Both the position numbers and the translations under genes were made by a program. Positions 34,105 through 45,900 of a DNA stretch of 64,000 nucleotides are shown piece after piece. Within the stretch, counting starts at the first letter, position 1. Every line of letters starts with the position of its first letter. The notes under the pieces were generated by a model. That model saw only the letters and a program-made list of their open reading frames with translations, was not told the origin of the DNA and ran no database searches. This stretch comes from Epichloe hybrida (lineage: Eukaryota > Ascomycota > Sordariomycetes > Hypocreales > Clavicipitaceae). The stretch covers positions 62,001 through 126,000 of the forward strand of contig JAFEKR010000053.1 in assembly GCA_019022495.1 (NCBI GenBank). The letters run 5' to 3'.

Positions 34105-35043
34105 AGCAAGCAAGCAAGCGAAAGGAGTGTCCATTTCTCTCATGTACATGTTTTGGATTGGAACCTATCAAAATTCAAATCGGCTTGCGGCGTTATCGTT
34201 TGGCGATGGAATGCCGGAATAGGACAAACCACCCACCTTCAGACGACATGGACTGAAGAAGACGGGGAAATCGGGCGAAGAGCGGAGAAGCAGCGGAATC
34301 ATGACATTGTGGTCGTTGGATTGCATGCCCTTCTCCAACAGTACTGTTTGTTGTTACTGGCGAAAGGTGTTTGGCTCATTTCACGACACCGTAGGTGGAA
34401 GCGCAAGCAGACCAAGTCAGCAGCAGTGTAGTTAAGAGGCCTCGCATCATTTATATCTTGAAACTTGAAGACACGTAGACTCTGTTCTGCATGGTTTTCC
34501 TTTTTTTTTTTTTTTTTTACAAAGGGCCATCGATCGTGTCTGCCCTTCTTTGTGTGTCCGTTTTCCTAGTCTTTTCTTCTTCTTCCCACTTCTTCCCATT
34601 ACTGGCATCGACTGCCAGTCTGGCACATGTGTGAAGGGCTTGATGAGGGCTGCGACGGCAATCCGGGATGTACGACGACATGATTTACATGGAATTGGAT
34701 TGATCCTATTGTTAGATTTTACGGAGTGAATACAGTATATACGTGACGCCTTGCCGGTGAATTCCGTGTCGGTGAAATCGTGTCATGTATGGCTCATGGC
34801 TCGTAATGGGCGTCGGCATGAGTGAATAAACATGCCGTTGGTGGGCGCACATTGGCAGCAGCGCGCCGCGACTCATTTCCCCGATTCCAAACATGGCCGA
34901 GAACAGACGACGCTGTTGCCGAGAGAAGCACCTTGCAGTACTCCCACGACGCTCGTCGTCGAAACAACCCGCCCTTATTAGCCAAAACCAACCAAGTTGT
35001 CGTTCGTATCTTGTTGTCGTGTCCCGACCGACACCGCGCCTCA
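34105..35043. other. Convergent intergenic region
   Basis: Lies between the pantothenate kinase stop and the AIM11 stop. It contains a T20 run near 34499-34518 and C/T-rich tracts. No convincing gene; overlapping short frames appear on both strands. Confidence 0.45.
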
Positions 35044-35595
35044 TCACTTCTCGGGAGCTCCTCCTTCTTGAGCCGTCTCTTCTTCTGCTGCATCCGGCTG
35101 ACCCCCCGCCGCCCCCGGCTTCTGCATGCCCAACCTGTCCAGGACCGACGCCATCATCTTCTCCATCTCCTGCTCATCCCCCTTGGAGAAGTTGCCCGGC
35201 CGCCGCAGCGCAGCCTGCGTCCTCTCCCGCAGCTCCCGCAGGTCGCACAGGTCAAATGCCCACGCGATGCCGCCGGTCAGCATGATGCCGAAACTCGTCA
35301 CGTTCAGCGTCGCGAGGCCGAGGGCCTGCACGGCCATGAGCGAGCGCTCGCCCGAGTCGACCTTGTGCACGACCCTGTTTCCCGAGTAGAACTTGGGGAA
35401 GCTTTCGAGTTGGCGGCGCAGGACGGACCGGCGCGCCACGGCGATGGAGGCGGCCATGAAGCCTGCGCCTGCGAGGAGGAGTCCGAGCTGCTTCACGTTG
35501 CGTTGGAGCCGTGTCATGGGCGGTGATGCATCTCGCGTTGATGGTGCTGGCGCCGAGGTTGGCGAGGGTGCTGATGAGTCCGGCATTTGGGACAT
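35044..35595 (-). CDS. AIM11: AIM11-like mitochondrial membrane protein
   Basis: Single-exon frame of 183 residues. A Ser/Pro/Ala-rich N-terminus leads to 'KQLGLLLAGAGFMAASIAVA' and RRSVLRR, which match the first membrane segment and basic motif of the fungal AIM11 family (altered inheritance of mitochondria 11). A second hydrophobic segment, 'VTSFGIMLTGGIAWAFDL', follows near residues 97-114, then a charged tail with RELRERTQAALRR. The molecular role of AIM11 is not known; the yeast name comes from a mitochondrial inheritance screen. Its start faces the 2OG oxygenase start across ~400 bases, so the two probably share a divergent promoter. Confidence 0.75.
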   Translation of the reverse strand: MSQMPDSSAPSPTSAPAPSTRDASPPMTRLQRNVKQLGLLLAGAGFMAASIAVARRSVLRRQLESFPKFYSGNRVVHKVDSGERSLMAVQALGLATLNVTSFGIMLTGGIAWAFDLCDLRELRERTQAALRRPGNFSKGDEQEMEKMMASVLDRLGMQKPGAAGGQPDAAEEETAQEGGAPEK

Positions 35596-35998
35596 GGGAG
35601 TTTTGGGGAAAGTCGCAGCAGCAGGACGGTGAGGACGATCCAGTCAAGGAGTCCTGGGGGTTCCCTGTGCAGAGATAGGTTTCGTTGGATGCGTCGTCGG
35701 GTTGTTGTACCGCCTCCCGGTGCTGTTGCCGTCGTGTTGAGGGAAGGACCAGTCGGCGGGTTGAGTTGTGTCGAGAAAAAAAGAAAAGAAAAAAGCCGTT
35801 GTTAATGTTTCGAGGACGACCTTTGTCGCGACATGGTGATTGGTGGCTGTGGAGTGGAGTCTGGACTATTATGCGCTGTGCGCTCCGTCATGACAACAAC
35901 CCACCCCAGGTTCATCAATGAGCTCGTCTTGCTAACTTTAAGTAGTAGCCTCATCTATATTCGCGGGACTACGCTGCAGGCGGCCCCATGTTCAAACT
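35596..35998. promoter_or_regulatory. Divergent promoter between AIM11 and the 2OG oxygenase
   Basis: The two genes start head to head 403 bases apart with no other gene between, so both promoters must lie here. No distinct TATA box or operator was recognised. Confidence 0.45.
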
Positions 35999-37015
35999 AT
36001 GAAACAAAAGACAATTCCCAAAAACAAGCCGCAAAAGCCTCCAAAGGGAGTCTCCGCGCTGTCAGCACCTCCTCAACTTCCCACACCGCCAGACTGGCCA
36101 CAATTCAAACCGCCTCTGCCAGTCGTCGACCTAGTCCCCAAGTTACACCCGTTGACTCCCAGAATCGCAACCATCCCCTTCTTCTTCCCTAAGAGCTTAT
36201 GTCGAGACTACGTGACATTTCTCAAGACCCTGCCTTTGCAGACGACGCCCGGAAAGCCGAAGCGAGGGGAGGCGGTGCGTGTTAATGATCGCTTCCAGAT
36301 CGACGACCCTGCTTTCGCGACTCGCTTGTGGGAAACGACGGGCCTCAAGGAGGCGTTGCTAGATAACGAAGATGTAAAGGGCCTTTGGTAAGAATGCAGA
36401 ATCTCTGTGTTGGAGCCGTTTGGGGGGGGAGGGGTTAGCAGAGCTACCGAACTCTACATGATGTCGATGCTGATGGGATTGAGCAGGGGAGGTGAGCCAG
36501 CCGGTCTGAGTCCTAATATACGAATCTATCGATACTCAAAGGGTCAATATTTTGACTGTCACTGTGCGTAATTATGCAAAGGGACTTTTTTTTTTTTTTT
36601 TTTTTGTTTCCAGCGCACCTGACCTTGCAAGTTTCCTTTGGCATCGTTTACTCATTGCCGCAGATGACGATTCAAACAACTTGGTGCTTCCTACGACGCC
36701 GCCGCTGCCTGTGCGCACAACGTGGACGCTACTTTTGTACCTCACATCCTCTACGGAAGGTTGCGTGGGAGGAGAGACCGTGTTTTACCCCCACGATAGG
36801 CCGCTGCCGTCGGAAGAAATAGCCGTGTCGCTGGAAACGGGCACGCTTCTGCTTCACAAGCACGGCGATGACTGTTTACTGGTAGGTGTCCATCGTGTTC
36901 CACTTGAAGGTCCATTCAACGAACGACGCTGACCACGGTTCGACAGCACGAAGGGCGGGAAGTCAAGGCTGGTGAAAAATGGGTTTTGCGAACAGATCTT
37001 TGCATCAAGCGATAA
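35999..37015 (+). CDS. 2-oxoglutarate/Fe(II)-dependent oxygenase (prolyl 4-hydroxylase-like)
   Basis: Four exons (35999-36387, 36487-36563, 36664-36881, 36947-37015) join in frame to 250 residues. The double-stranded beta-helix shows 'IYRYSKGQYFDCHYDDS', giving the iron ligands H155 and D157 (HxD). Further on come 'TLLLYLTSSTEGCVGGETVF' and 'LETGTLLLHKH', then HEGREVKAGEKWVLRTD. In this last block H229 is the distal iron ligand and K239, ten residues on, should bind 2-oxoglutarate. All catalytic residues are present. The N-terminus is Lys/Pro-rich. The substrate is unknown; protein-prolyl or small-molecule hydroxylation are both possible. Intron 3 holds a T20 run followed by a decoy CAG at ~36611-36613, but only the acceptor ending at 36663 restores HxD. 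Confidence 0.85.
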
Positions 37016-37298
37016 ATTTTAAATCTGGGATGGCCAGGGAGCGGCTCAATGCCAATATTGTCGCTTGTCAACTGCCGCCATGCCACATGGCTTTGTTGAA
37101 AAAAAAGGTATGTGCTGTTTGTTACTCTGGGGACTTCCACAAAGGAATCCATACCACTGAAACCCGAGATCTGTGTACATGGCTGACATGGCTAGGGGGA
37201 GAAACGCAAAGAGACGCATTCTCACTCATTCAGTCGGACAGCAGCAGGGCCGAGGCTTGCTGCGCCCCAGATAGACCGTGACGTGAATACTCACTGTG
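37016..37298. other. Intergenic, no gene seen
   Basis: 3' region of the oxygenase gene. No motif or repeat was recognised before the MFS-like fragment. Confidence 0.35.
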
Positions 37299-37469
37299 CT
37301 ATGCTGGCGATGGCATTCGCTCATGAGTGGGAACACATCCGCCGGTGAAGAAGCGGACGACGACGAGCGACGCGAAATTCGCAGCCAATCCAGTTGCGAA
37401 ACAGTCTGTTGTCACCAATGTTAGTGCTTGACCGGCAACTCGCGCATGGGGGGCAATGATGAACAGTGT
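37299..37469 (-). pseudogene. Possible MFS transporter remnant
   Basis: A 56-codon minus-strand stretch reads 'TGLAANFASLVVVRFFTGG'. This strongly resembles the 'xxLAPNFASLVVFRFLxG' segment at membrane helix 3-4 of fungal major-facilitator transporters. Upstream it reads TLFIIAPHARVAG, and it ends at a TAG after GGCVPTHERMPSPA. No other helices were found in the adjacent bases or beyond the LTR element that starts 51 bases away. If real, it is a gene scrap left after deletion or rearrangement. The match is short and from memory. Confidence 0.35.
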
Positions 37470-38186
37470 CTGTAAGGTGAGAAGGCGAATTTCAAGATGG
37501 ACTTACGAATAATATACAGCTGTGGCTTCCTTCGGACCTTCGGATGATAGATAGTCCGACCGTGGCCAAAGAGTGGAGCCACCGAAGGGATGCACGCGAT
37601 GCGATTAGATGCATCGCGAGCTACCCCGCTCTATTAGCAGTGGCACTGCACTATAGCCTTACTTTTCCCCCTTTTTACTTACCTTCTCTTCTAGCTAGAT
37701 TCCTCTCCTTCTCCCTCTTCTCTTCTCCCTTAGTTATTAGCTATTATTAACTTTATTAAATTTAACCTCTTTGCACTAGTGTAACATTCCTTAGTGTAAC
37801 TAATACTAATTAGTAGTTAACTATAACTATAAATAAGTTAAAGTATTATAAGAAGAGATATTTTTATAAATAACATAGCCCCTTACCTCTTAAGCTAACC
37901 TAGATAGGCTATTTAGGTAAAGAGGCATAACTATAAAGTGTGCTAAAGGAAGATAAACTAGAATCCTAGTTATAAGCTTATTAGACTTCTAAGGGATTAA
38001 TCTATTAACTCTTAGGCCTTTAGGATATTTAGTTAATTATTAATCTTATTATCTATTATAAGAAAACTAACTAAATAACTGAATTTATTGCTATAAGGTA
38101 TTTTATTTAAACCTAACGTTAAATATAATACTTAGCTAAGCTAGCTAATAGACCTATAACCTTTTCTCTATTCCTTTTACTAGGTA

Positions 38187-40198
38187 CAGAGTATTGTTTG
38201 TAGTGTAGTTAGTGTAGTTTTTAGGAAAAATTTGTATTTGTAGTGTAGTTTTTTTTTTCTTATAGTTAATATATTATAGTTTTTTTTTATAGTTAGTGTA
38301 ATATAGTTTTTTTTTTTTATAGTGTAATATATTATAGTTTTTTTTTGCTTATAGTATAGTGTAGTTAGTGTAGTTACTAACTACACTAACTATAAAAACT
38401 ATAAATATAGTATTAGTAAAAAAAAAAGTAAGCTTTTTTATTATATAAGGTTATTATAAGGATTAAAAGAAGGCTAGTTATATAGAAGCTTTTATTATTA
38501 CCTATTTTACTTAATTAGTTATATAATTTATAAAATTTACCTTTTTTTAAGGATTTTACTATAACTAGGGTAATTTATAATATTATAACTTTTTAGTAAT
38601 ACTATTATACCTAATACTTTATTTTACTAATATAACTTAAAGAAAAACCTTCTTATTATTTTATTTACTATTACTATTAATTATTTTATATTTTAAAATG
38701 TTATTATTATTATTTTAAATAAAAAATACCCTAAACTAATAGAATAAAATTAATTAAGAAATCTAGATAAATTACTAGAAGTTAATAAAATATATACTTA
38801 GTACTTAAATCTTATTCTTAATATAATAAGAACTTAAAAAAAGCTTAAACTATTTATTTAAGATTTAAACTAATTAAATATTACTTTTAGCTTTATAATT
38901 CTAAAGCCTTAAGAAGTTATATATAGTAACTTTATATATCTTATTACTATAATATATAAATAAAGAATATAATAAACTAATATTTATAATCTATTAATAA
39001 ATAATTAATAGTATTATTTTAATTACCCTATATAGCTTAATTAAGCTATAAAAAATAAGTTTAACTTATTTTTTAAAATAAAACTAAGACTTACTTTTAT
39101 ATAATATACTATACTTATTATAAGAGCTTTAATAACTTTAATAACCTTAATTACTATTATTACTATTATTTTACTTTTATTATTATTTTAAAAAAATATA
39201 AAAGAGAAAACATTTTTATAATATTAATATTTTTAAAAACCTTAAAATACTAAGTTATTAAAAACTATAGCTTTTACTATAGTAATCTACTTATAATTAC
39301 TAGTATTTAAATTTAAGTTATTTATTTATTATTTATTATTTATTAAACTTTAACACTAATAATATTATAAGTAATCTTAGTAATCTTAGTAATACTAGTA
39401 ATATTAGTAATATTAGTATTATAAGCTATTATAAGCTATTATAAGCTATTATAAGCTATTATATAGCTATTATAAGCTATAATAAGATATAATAAGCTAC
39501 TTATATTAAGTTTACTAGTAGTTCTTTTTATAGTTTTTTTAAAATAAGTAATAATAATAATTTATAGAAAGATAAAATAATTTATAGAAATAGTAAATAA
39601 TATAATAAGAAGGTTTTTCTTTAAGTTATATTAGGGAAATAAAGTATTAAGTTAAATAGTATTATTAAAAAAGTATAATATTATATATAACCTTACTTAG
39701 TTATAATAAAATTATAAAAATAATATAATATTATAAATTCTATAACTAATTTAATAAAATAGGTAATAATAAAATCTTTTATATAACTAGCTTTCTTTTA
39801 ACCTTATAAATACTAATAACTAATAAAAAGTCTAATACTATATTTATAGTATTTGTAGTTAGTGTAGTTTAGGAAAAAAAATTTATAGTGTAATATATTA
39901 TAGGTTTTTTTTTTTATAGTTAGTGTAGTGTAGTTTTTTTTTCCTTGTAGTTAGTGTAGTTTATAGTGTAGTGTAGTTTATAGTGTAGTGTAGTTTATAG
40001 TGTAGTGTAGTTTATAGTGTAGTGTAGTTTATAGTGTAGTGTAGTTTATAGTGTAGTGTAGTTTATAGTGTAGTGGAGTTTATAGTGTAGTGTAGTTTAT
40101 AGTGTAGTGTAGTTTATAGTGTAGTGTAGTTTATAGTGTAGTTACTACACTACACTACAAATACTACACTACACTACACGTTTTAGTGCAATACTCTG
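38187..40198. mobile_element. 2-kb palindromic hAT unit 'D'
   Basis: Begins CAGAGTATTGTTTGTAGTGT and ends GTGCAATACTCTG. The arms are complementary (AAGAAGGCTAGTTATATAGA near 38465 against ATATAACTAGCTTTCTTTTA near 39781). Layout is as in unit C, with a 9-mer array and AAGCTATTAT repeats in the right arm. No coding frame. The 8-bp flanks (ACTAGGTA and CTTAAGAC) do not match, unlike elements B and C, consistent with later deletion at this junction. Confidence 0.82.
39950..40140 (+). repeat. 17-bp tandem repeat TTTATAGTGTAGTGTAG (~11 copies)
   Basis: Near-identical 17-base units in the subterminal right end of unit D, with one GTGGAG variant. Unit C has only one or two copies at the same place, so the array expanded locally. 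Confidence 0.95.
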
Positions 40199-40440
40199 CT
40201 TAAGACCCTTATTAAGGTATAAGACCCTTAAGACCTTAAGACCTTTATTAAAGCATAAGACCCTTACCCTTAAGACCCTTATTAACTTAAGCGAAGCTAT
40301 AGTTTAGGTTAAAGGCTAGATAATAAGACTAACTAACTAGAAGAACTAATAACTAAGCTAATAAGAGGCTTATATCTATTATTAGTATTTACTTATGTTT
40401 ATTTTGATTTTTATTGCGTTTTTAAGCCTTTTTAAACCTG
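40199..40440. repeat. Degenerate AAGACCCTTATTAA-type repeats
   Basis: Several imperfect copies of TAAGACCCTTA / CCTTAAGACC follow directly after unit D. They have no counterpart at the left junction and may have been created by, or have mediated, the deletion in this retroelement. Confidence 0.5.
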
Positions 40441-40949
40441 TAGATTAATTTAACCTATAAGGTTAGATTTAACCTACAAGGTTAAGCAAAAGGGAGGATT
40501 AACTAGACTAGATTAAAGCAACTAGGTTAATTAGAATAACTGAGGCCATAATGGCTAATTAAAACCGTGAATTCCTATAAAGGGATTTACTTATGTACAC
40601 TTTCCTTTAATTTGATTTTTATTGCGTTTTTAGGCTCCTTTAGCCATAAAGAAAAGAGAGACTACTAGTATAGCTTCCTTTAGACCTTTAGATAATAGAT
40701 AGTCTAACTATAGCTAAAGAGTAAAGCTACTAAAGGGATACACATAATGTAATTAAATATATTATAAGCTACCTTACTCTATTAGCAGTGGCACTACACT
40801 ATAGCCTTACTTTTCCCCCTTTTTACTTACCTTCTCTTCTAGCTAGATTTCTCTCCTTCTCCCTTTTCTCTTCTCCCTTAGTTATTAGCTATCATTGAAT
40901 TTAACCTCTTCGCACTAGTGTAACGTTCCTTGGTGTAACCAACAACAGC

Positions 40950-41755
40950 AGCAACAAAAGTTTCAAGTTTCAATGGTACTACTCCGTAATATTGCTGAGC
41001 CATTAATCCGTATAAATGACAATGTGCGAGTGTGGGCCTTGGGCAGTGACAGGCGTCGTGTGGTTGGTTGGTTGGCTGGAGCGGACGGGGTTCCTGCCGG
41101 CTGCCGCTGCAGGTACGCAGCTGTCGACAGGGTGGGTCTGGTCATTGGTCAGTACAAATAACCGCCAAGATGTCCCTATGTAATCCGTAGGCTTCGAGGC
41201 AAAGAAGAGAAGCTATAATCATACTAATTGCCCGCTTGAGAGAGAGAGTAATAAGAGTCATTGCCAGTCTTGAGGCTGGAGTTCACTCGCTCACATTGCA
41301 CGAGCTTTTGATTCCAGAGTTGTCTCAGATGTGCGCCGTGCCCATGGCCACGCCCATGAGCAGCCTGCCTCACCCTCAGCCCTCAGTGCTCACCTTGAAC
41401 CGACCGACCTCTGCGTGACTGTGAACGGCGCTCGCTGCTGGTCACTGTGGCCAGTCTATGATGATGACATCGAATGGTAGCCGGTGAGATGGTCTGCAAC
41501 TCTGGCCTGGTCGCACGGGCCCTCTTTTTCGACGATGGAAGCAACGGAGTAGAAGCATCAATTGATACCGGACATGTACAACATACGTCCGTAACGACCC
41601 CATGATCTCCGACCACGCCGTCCCATGCCCCAAACCAATAAGAGTACGGATTCCTGCGCAGTTTTTCAGTCCCTAATAACGGCCGACATGCCAAGCCCGT
41701 TGCAACATTTGCCGAGTCAACATGGGCCAATCAACAGACACAATTCGGACAACTA
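40950..41755. other. Intergenic, no gene seen
   Basis: Normal to moderate GC. Short overlapping frames on both strands only. A TTGG microrepeat (GGTTGGTTGGTTGG) lies near 41061-41075. Confidence 0.4.
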
Positions 41756-42186
41756 ATAAACGCGCATCCGTCAAAAATTCAATGTGCATCCGTCGTTAGT
41801 CCTAATCCGTCAGAATGGTCCACCCACACTATTTCAGTGTGGCAAATGTTCATGATTCTTCCACCTACGGATTACATTTGAAATCAATTATAATGCCTAT
41901 AATAAAGTGCGTTTTCTATGTCTTATAAGCCTATCGCGAGTGCCCTGCTGGCGGATTATAGTAAGGACTACCAGGGAAGAATTAACTTAGCGTTATTGAG
42001 AACATGGGCGTTATTATGTTACAATGAGAATGCTTGCGTTACATGAAAATTCTCCAGCGAGGCTAGTAAGAATGTATATTATCTACAAAGCCTATTAGTA
42101 AGAATATTCATAAGTGGGCTCCTCTAAAGACAAACTAGGGGGAGCGGCGGATGCGTATTTAATTTTTAACGGATGCGCGCGTTTAA
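41756..42186. mobile_element. Probable 431-bp MITE with ~45-bp inverted repeats (TA target)
   Basis: The left end ATAAACGCGCATCCGTCAAA recurs inverted at the right end (TTAAACGCGCGCATCCGTTA read on the minus strand). Similarity continues through AAAATT.AAT.(C/T)GCATCCG for about 45 bases. TA dinucleotides flank both ends (41754-41755, 42187-42188), as in Tc1/mariner-type elements. Each terminus contains the GCATCCG motif twice. There is no coding potential. Exact borders are uncertain by a few bases. Confidence 0.6.
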
Positions 42187-42188
42187 TA

Positions 42189-42950
42189 GTCCGTAGTTGC
42201 CCATTCCTGCCTGCGCCTGCCCGTCTCCTTCTGCTTTAGGCCCTGTTCTCACTGCTCTGGCACCATTTACCCACCCACTCACTGTACGGACGTAGGACCG
42301 TACGTAGGGGGGCAACCGTGACCACTGACCGCAAGCCAGCCCGGTCCTCCCTCCTTTGGCATCCTGCACCACCTTTTCATCGCACTCAGCAGGTTGCTTC
42401 GCCGTCTCTTGCGGCAGCTTCAACGTTCATTTGCCAGGCATTCATCAGCCTCGGCGCGTATCCTGGCTTGTCCACGCCCATTATCGAAACTGTCGATCCC
42501 TCGCGCCGCAAGCCGAAACACATCTGGCGGTCCCCAACTCCCACTACCGACCGCCGTGGTACTTGTCGCTTCCCTCCTCGCAAGTTACCCTCGCTGCACC
42601 AACGCTCGGGAGTTGCTTTACTGTGAAACAGGGATAGCAAAAACCACAACATTGTCCGCTTGCTTGCTTGCTTCTTCTTCCTTTGACGCCACCCTTCTCG
42701 GGCGCAAAAGTCTTGACTTTCTTTGGTGGCGCTCTTGCTTTCCCCCGGCGCTGTTCTGGCATTTTCGCGAGGCTTGCCCTTTGTCTCGGACATGGGAGGC
42801 ATGTTGTGCTGTCCCTCCTTCGATTACAGACAACATTCTCGAGATATCAGGGACCCCGACTTGTGCCCACTCAAGAACGGACACAAAGTAGCGCAGCGCA
42901 TCGTGCCGCCGCCGGTATCTCGGCGGATCATCTGAGAGAGCGAGTTTGGT
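42189..42950. promoter_or_regulatory. Upstream region of the chitin synthase activator gene
   Basis: About 760 bases ending at ATG 42951. C/T-rich blocks (TTGCTTGCTTGCTTCTTCTTCC near 42660-42681) and a long leader are typical of a fungal promoter. Open frames on both strands are short and featureless. Confidence 0.4.
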
Positions 42951-45900
42951 ATGGCCTATCAAGGAGGATACGGTGGCGGGAATGTTTCACGGCGTCCGTA
43001 TGCTGGTCCAGCGGCGCAGCGACCTACTGCTCGCGGAGGTTACGGCGAGGACCAAGCACAGCAGCAATACGGTGCCAGCCAACCTTACAACGATTACAAC
43101 GACGGACATGGTTATGAGTCTCGGGCTGGACCGTACGAAGACAATGGATCGCAACAGTATCCAGATCAATATGGACCTCGTTTTGCTAAGGGGGGAGGTG
43201 GTCCGATGCCCCCCTATGCACGAGGAGGAGGCCCGATAGCCCGGTCAGGGACTGCTGATGGCAATCGTGGAGGACCTTATCCCCCACGAGGAAGGGTCAT
43301 GGGACCTGGTCGAGGCATGCCATCACGAGGAGTTCCTCCAAGCGGGCGAGGTGGAGGTCGGTCTGATCATTATCCTCCTGTTGAATATAGCGGTAAGGAC
43401 TTCTCAGCTTGGCGGGACACCCGGTGTCTTTTGACCCTTGCCGACAAAACGACAAGAACGGTTTGCTGACATTCAAAATCTCCGGTGTTTTTCTCCAGGA
43501 CGACGACCTCCCCCGAACCACCCTGATGCTGCGTACGGCGGATATGACCACCAAGACCAGCGGTTGGCCGGCCAAATGTCCGCAATGGATCTGAATGCGC
43601 AACGACCAAGAGGCATAGACGACTACGGACGGCCGATGAATGGAGGAGGTAGAGGGCATCCCGGATATGGAGGATCACAGCAAGGTATGCCTGCTGGACG
43701 GGCTGGAGTCGGTGTTCATGCGGGCTACGATGATGGCCACGGTGGCGGCTCCCAGAACCCCACGAGGGATGCATTTGGTCCTCCTGGCAGAAGCATGACT
43801 ATGCCGACGAATGACCCTGGGGCTACGTATTACAATATGGCCCCTCCGCGGCGCGGTGGCACAACGCCGTTCAATGGAGCCGGCGATGTGGGCAGCATAC
43901 CGCCGCGGCCTTCGACAGCGGGTAGCCACCGTCCGCCACCACAAAGGATATACCCCCCGAGCAAGCAGGGAGTGTCTCAGGGACAATACGGTGGTGGCAA
44001 CCATTATGAACGAGGATACGGCAACTCATCAGGACCGCCTGGTCCCGGCCCTGGCCCTGGCCCTGGCCCTGCTCCTGCTCCTGCTCCTTCAAGTGACGAC
44101 ATTTTCGATTCCTATTATTCCAGCCCACCGGCGAGCGGCTTTGATCAACAACAAAATGCTTTTGCAGCGCAGTCTGGAAGGTCGAGTTTTCCGGATTACG
44201 ATTCTACATCAGCAAATAACGACGGACGTCGATCATATGAGCAAGCCTGGCGCGGGCCCACGGAGCAACCGCAACCTGGTGCTCATGCGACACCGAGGTT
44301 GCATCATGCTAGGTCCGAGGCGAATTTTCATGAGCCGCAGGTCGCTGTTTTTGAGATGGCCGGAGACATTCCATCCTTGCCTCCACCACCACCGCAAATC
44401 AAGCCCTATCAGCCAGAGTTTAACCGGGGTTATGGGGAACCACCCACCGGGTACGATCAGTTGCCTCCTCGGGGCCCGAGTGCCCCGCCTGTTCCAGTTC
44501 ATGATGCTTGGCGAGGTGGTTTTGAGGGTGTTTCGGGCATAGGCAGGCACAATGCAGCACCATCGGTGGCTACGTCTTCCGACTCCATCTCATCTCATCC
44601 TACACCCATCCGTCCGGGGTTGATGCCCAATTCGATGGTCAATATGAACGACAGGCCCCCGCCAGTACGAAACTATGGGGGCACGATGCAACAGCCGCAG
44701 CAACAGCCGCCGCCAGCTCGAACTGCGTTTCCACCACCTGTCGAGGTTGGACTGGTTGAGGAACCGGTGACGGCACAGCAACTGGAGCGCTTGCGGATGG
44801 CAATCAAGGTGGATCCAAACGATCAAGAATCAGCTTTGAAACTAGCCAAGAAACTGATTGAAGCTGCGGACCATCTGGCGCCCAAAATTCCGGATCCGAA
44901 GCAGCGGTTGAGGGCTCGAGAACGATATCTCATGGATGCACACAAGGTTCTCAAAAAGCTTGCCAGCGCCCAGAATCAAGACGCCATGTACACACTGGCC
45001 GACAGTCTCGGAAAGGGCATATTTGGAAACGAGCCCGATAACAAAGAGGCTTTCACGTTGTACCAGTCGGCGGCCAAACTGGGCCATGCTCAGGCGGCCT
45101 ACCGGACCGCAGTATGTTGTGAAATCGGGCATGAAGAAGGTGGCGGTACTCGCAAAGACCCTCTAAAGGCGATGCAGTGGTACAAGCGAGCGGCCACGCT
45201 GGGAGACCCACCAGCCATGTATAAGGTGGGTATGATACTCCTGAAGGGACTGTTGGGTCAAGCCAGAAATCCACGCGAGGCCGTGGGCTGGTTGAAGCGC
45301 GCGGCCGAGAGAGCGGACAGGGAGAATCCGCATGCTCTTCACGAGCTCGGGATGCTATACGAGTCGGCACAACCCAACGACGTCATCGTTCGAGACGAGC
45401 GATATGCATTTGAACTCTTCCAGCAGGCGGCTTCTCTGGGGTACAAATTTTCGCAATACCGTCTTGGTCTTGCCTTTGAGCATGGTCACTTGGGTGTGGA
45501 GAGGGACCACAGACAGTCGATCTACTGGTATTCCCAGGCAGCTCAGCAGGAGGAGCACCAGTCGGAGTTGGCGCTCAGTGGTTGGTATCTCACTGGGAGC
45601 CCAGACGTATTGAACCAGAGCGACACGGAGGCGTATCTCTGGGCCAGAAAAGCAGCTGTTGCAGGGTTAGCCAAGGCCGAATATGCAATGGGATATTTCA
45701 CGGAGACGGGCATTGGCGTGGCCGCCAACTTGGAGGATGCCAAGAGGTGGTACTGGAGAGCTGCAGGTGAGTTCCTTATATGTATGGATGGAGCCTTGGG
45801 AGGCCCTGAAGATGATGGATCGGTCTTTGCTGACTTGATTGGTGACAGCCCAGGAATTTCCCAAAGCTCGCGATCGTTTGGAGGATCTAAAGCGCGTGGG

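Larger units (their letters stand above)
37521..40944 (+). mobile_element. Internally deleted LTR retroelement with nested hAT unit (TSD ACAGC)
   Basis: LTRs at 37521-37805 and 40669-40944 belong to the same family as those at 47806 and 54236 (TGTGGCTTCCTTCGGACC ... CCAACA). Perfect ACAGC duplications flank the element (37516-37520, 40945-40949). The interior matches only the two ends of the full-length element (37806-38186 with 48094-~48480; ~40440-40668 with ~53990-54235), so pol is deleted. At the deletion point sits a palindromic hAT unit (38187-40198). The outer sides of both LTRs are much less RIP-mutated than the interior. Confidence 0.88.

Noticed and set aside
36606..36663. Alternative acceptor just after the T20 run in the oxygenase intron
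   Set aside because: Using it shifts the frame and destroys the HxD iron-binding motif, whereas the acceptor ending at 36663 restores it.
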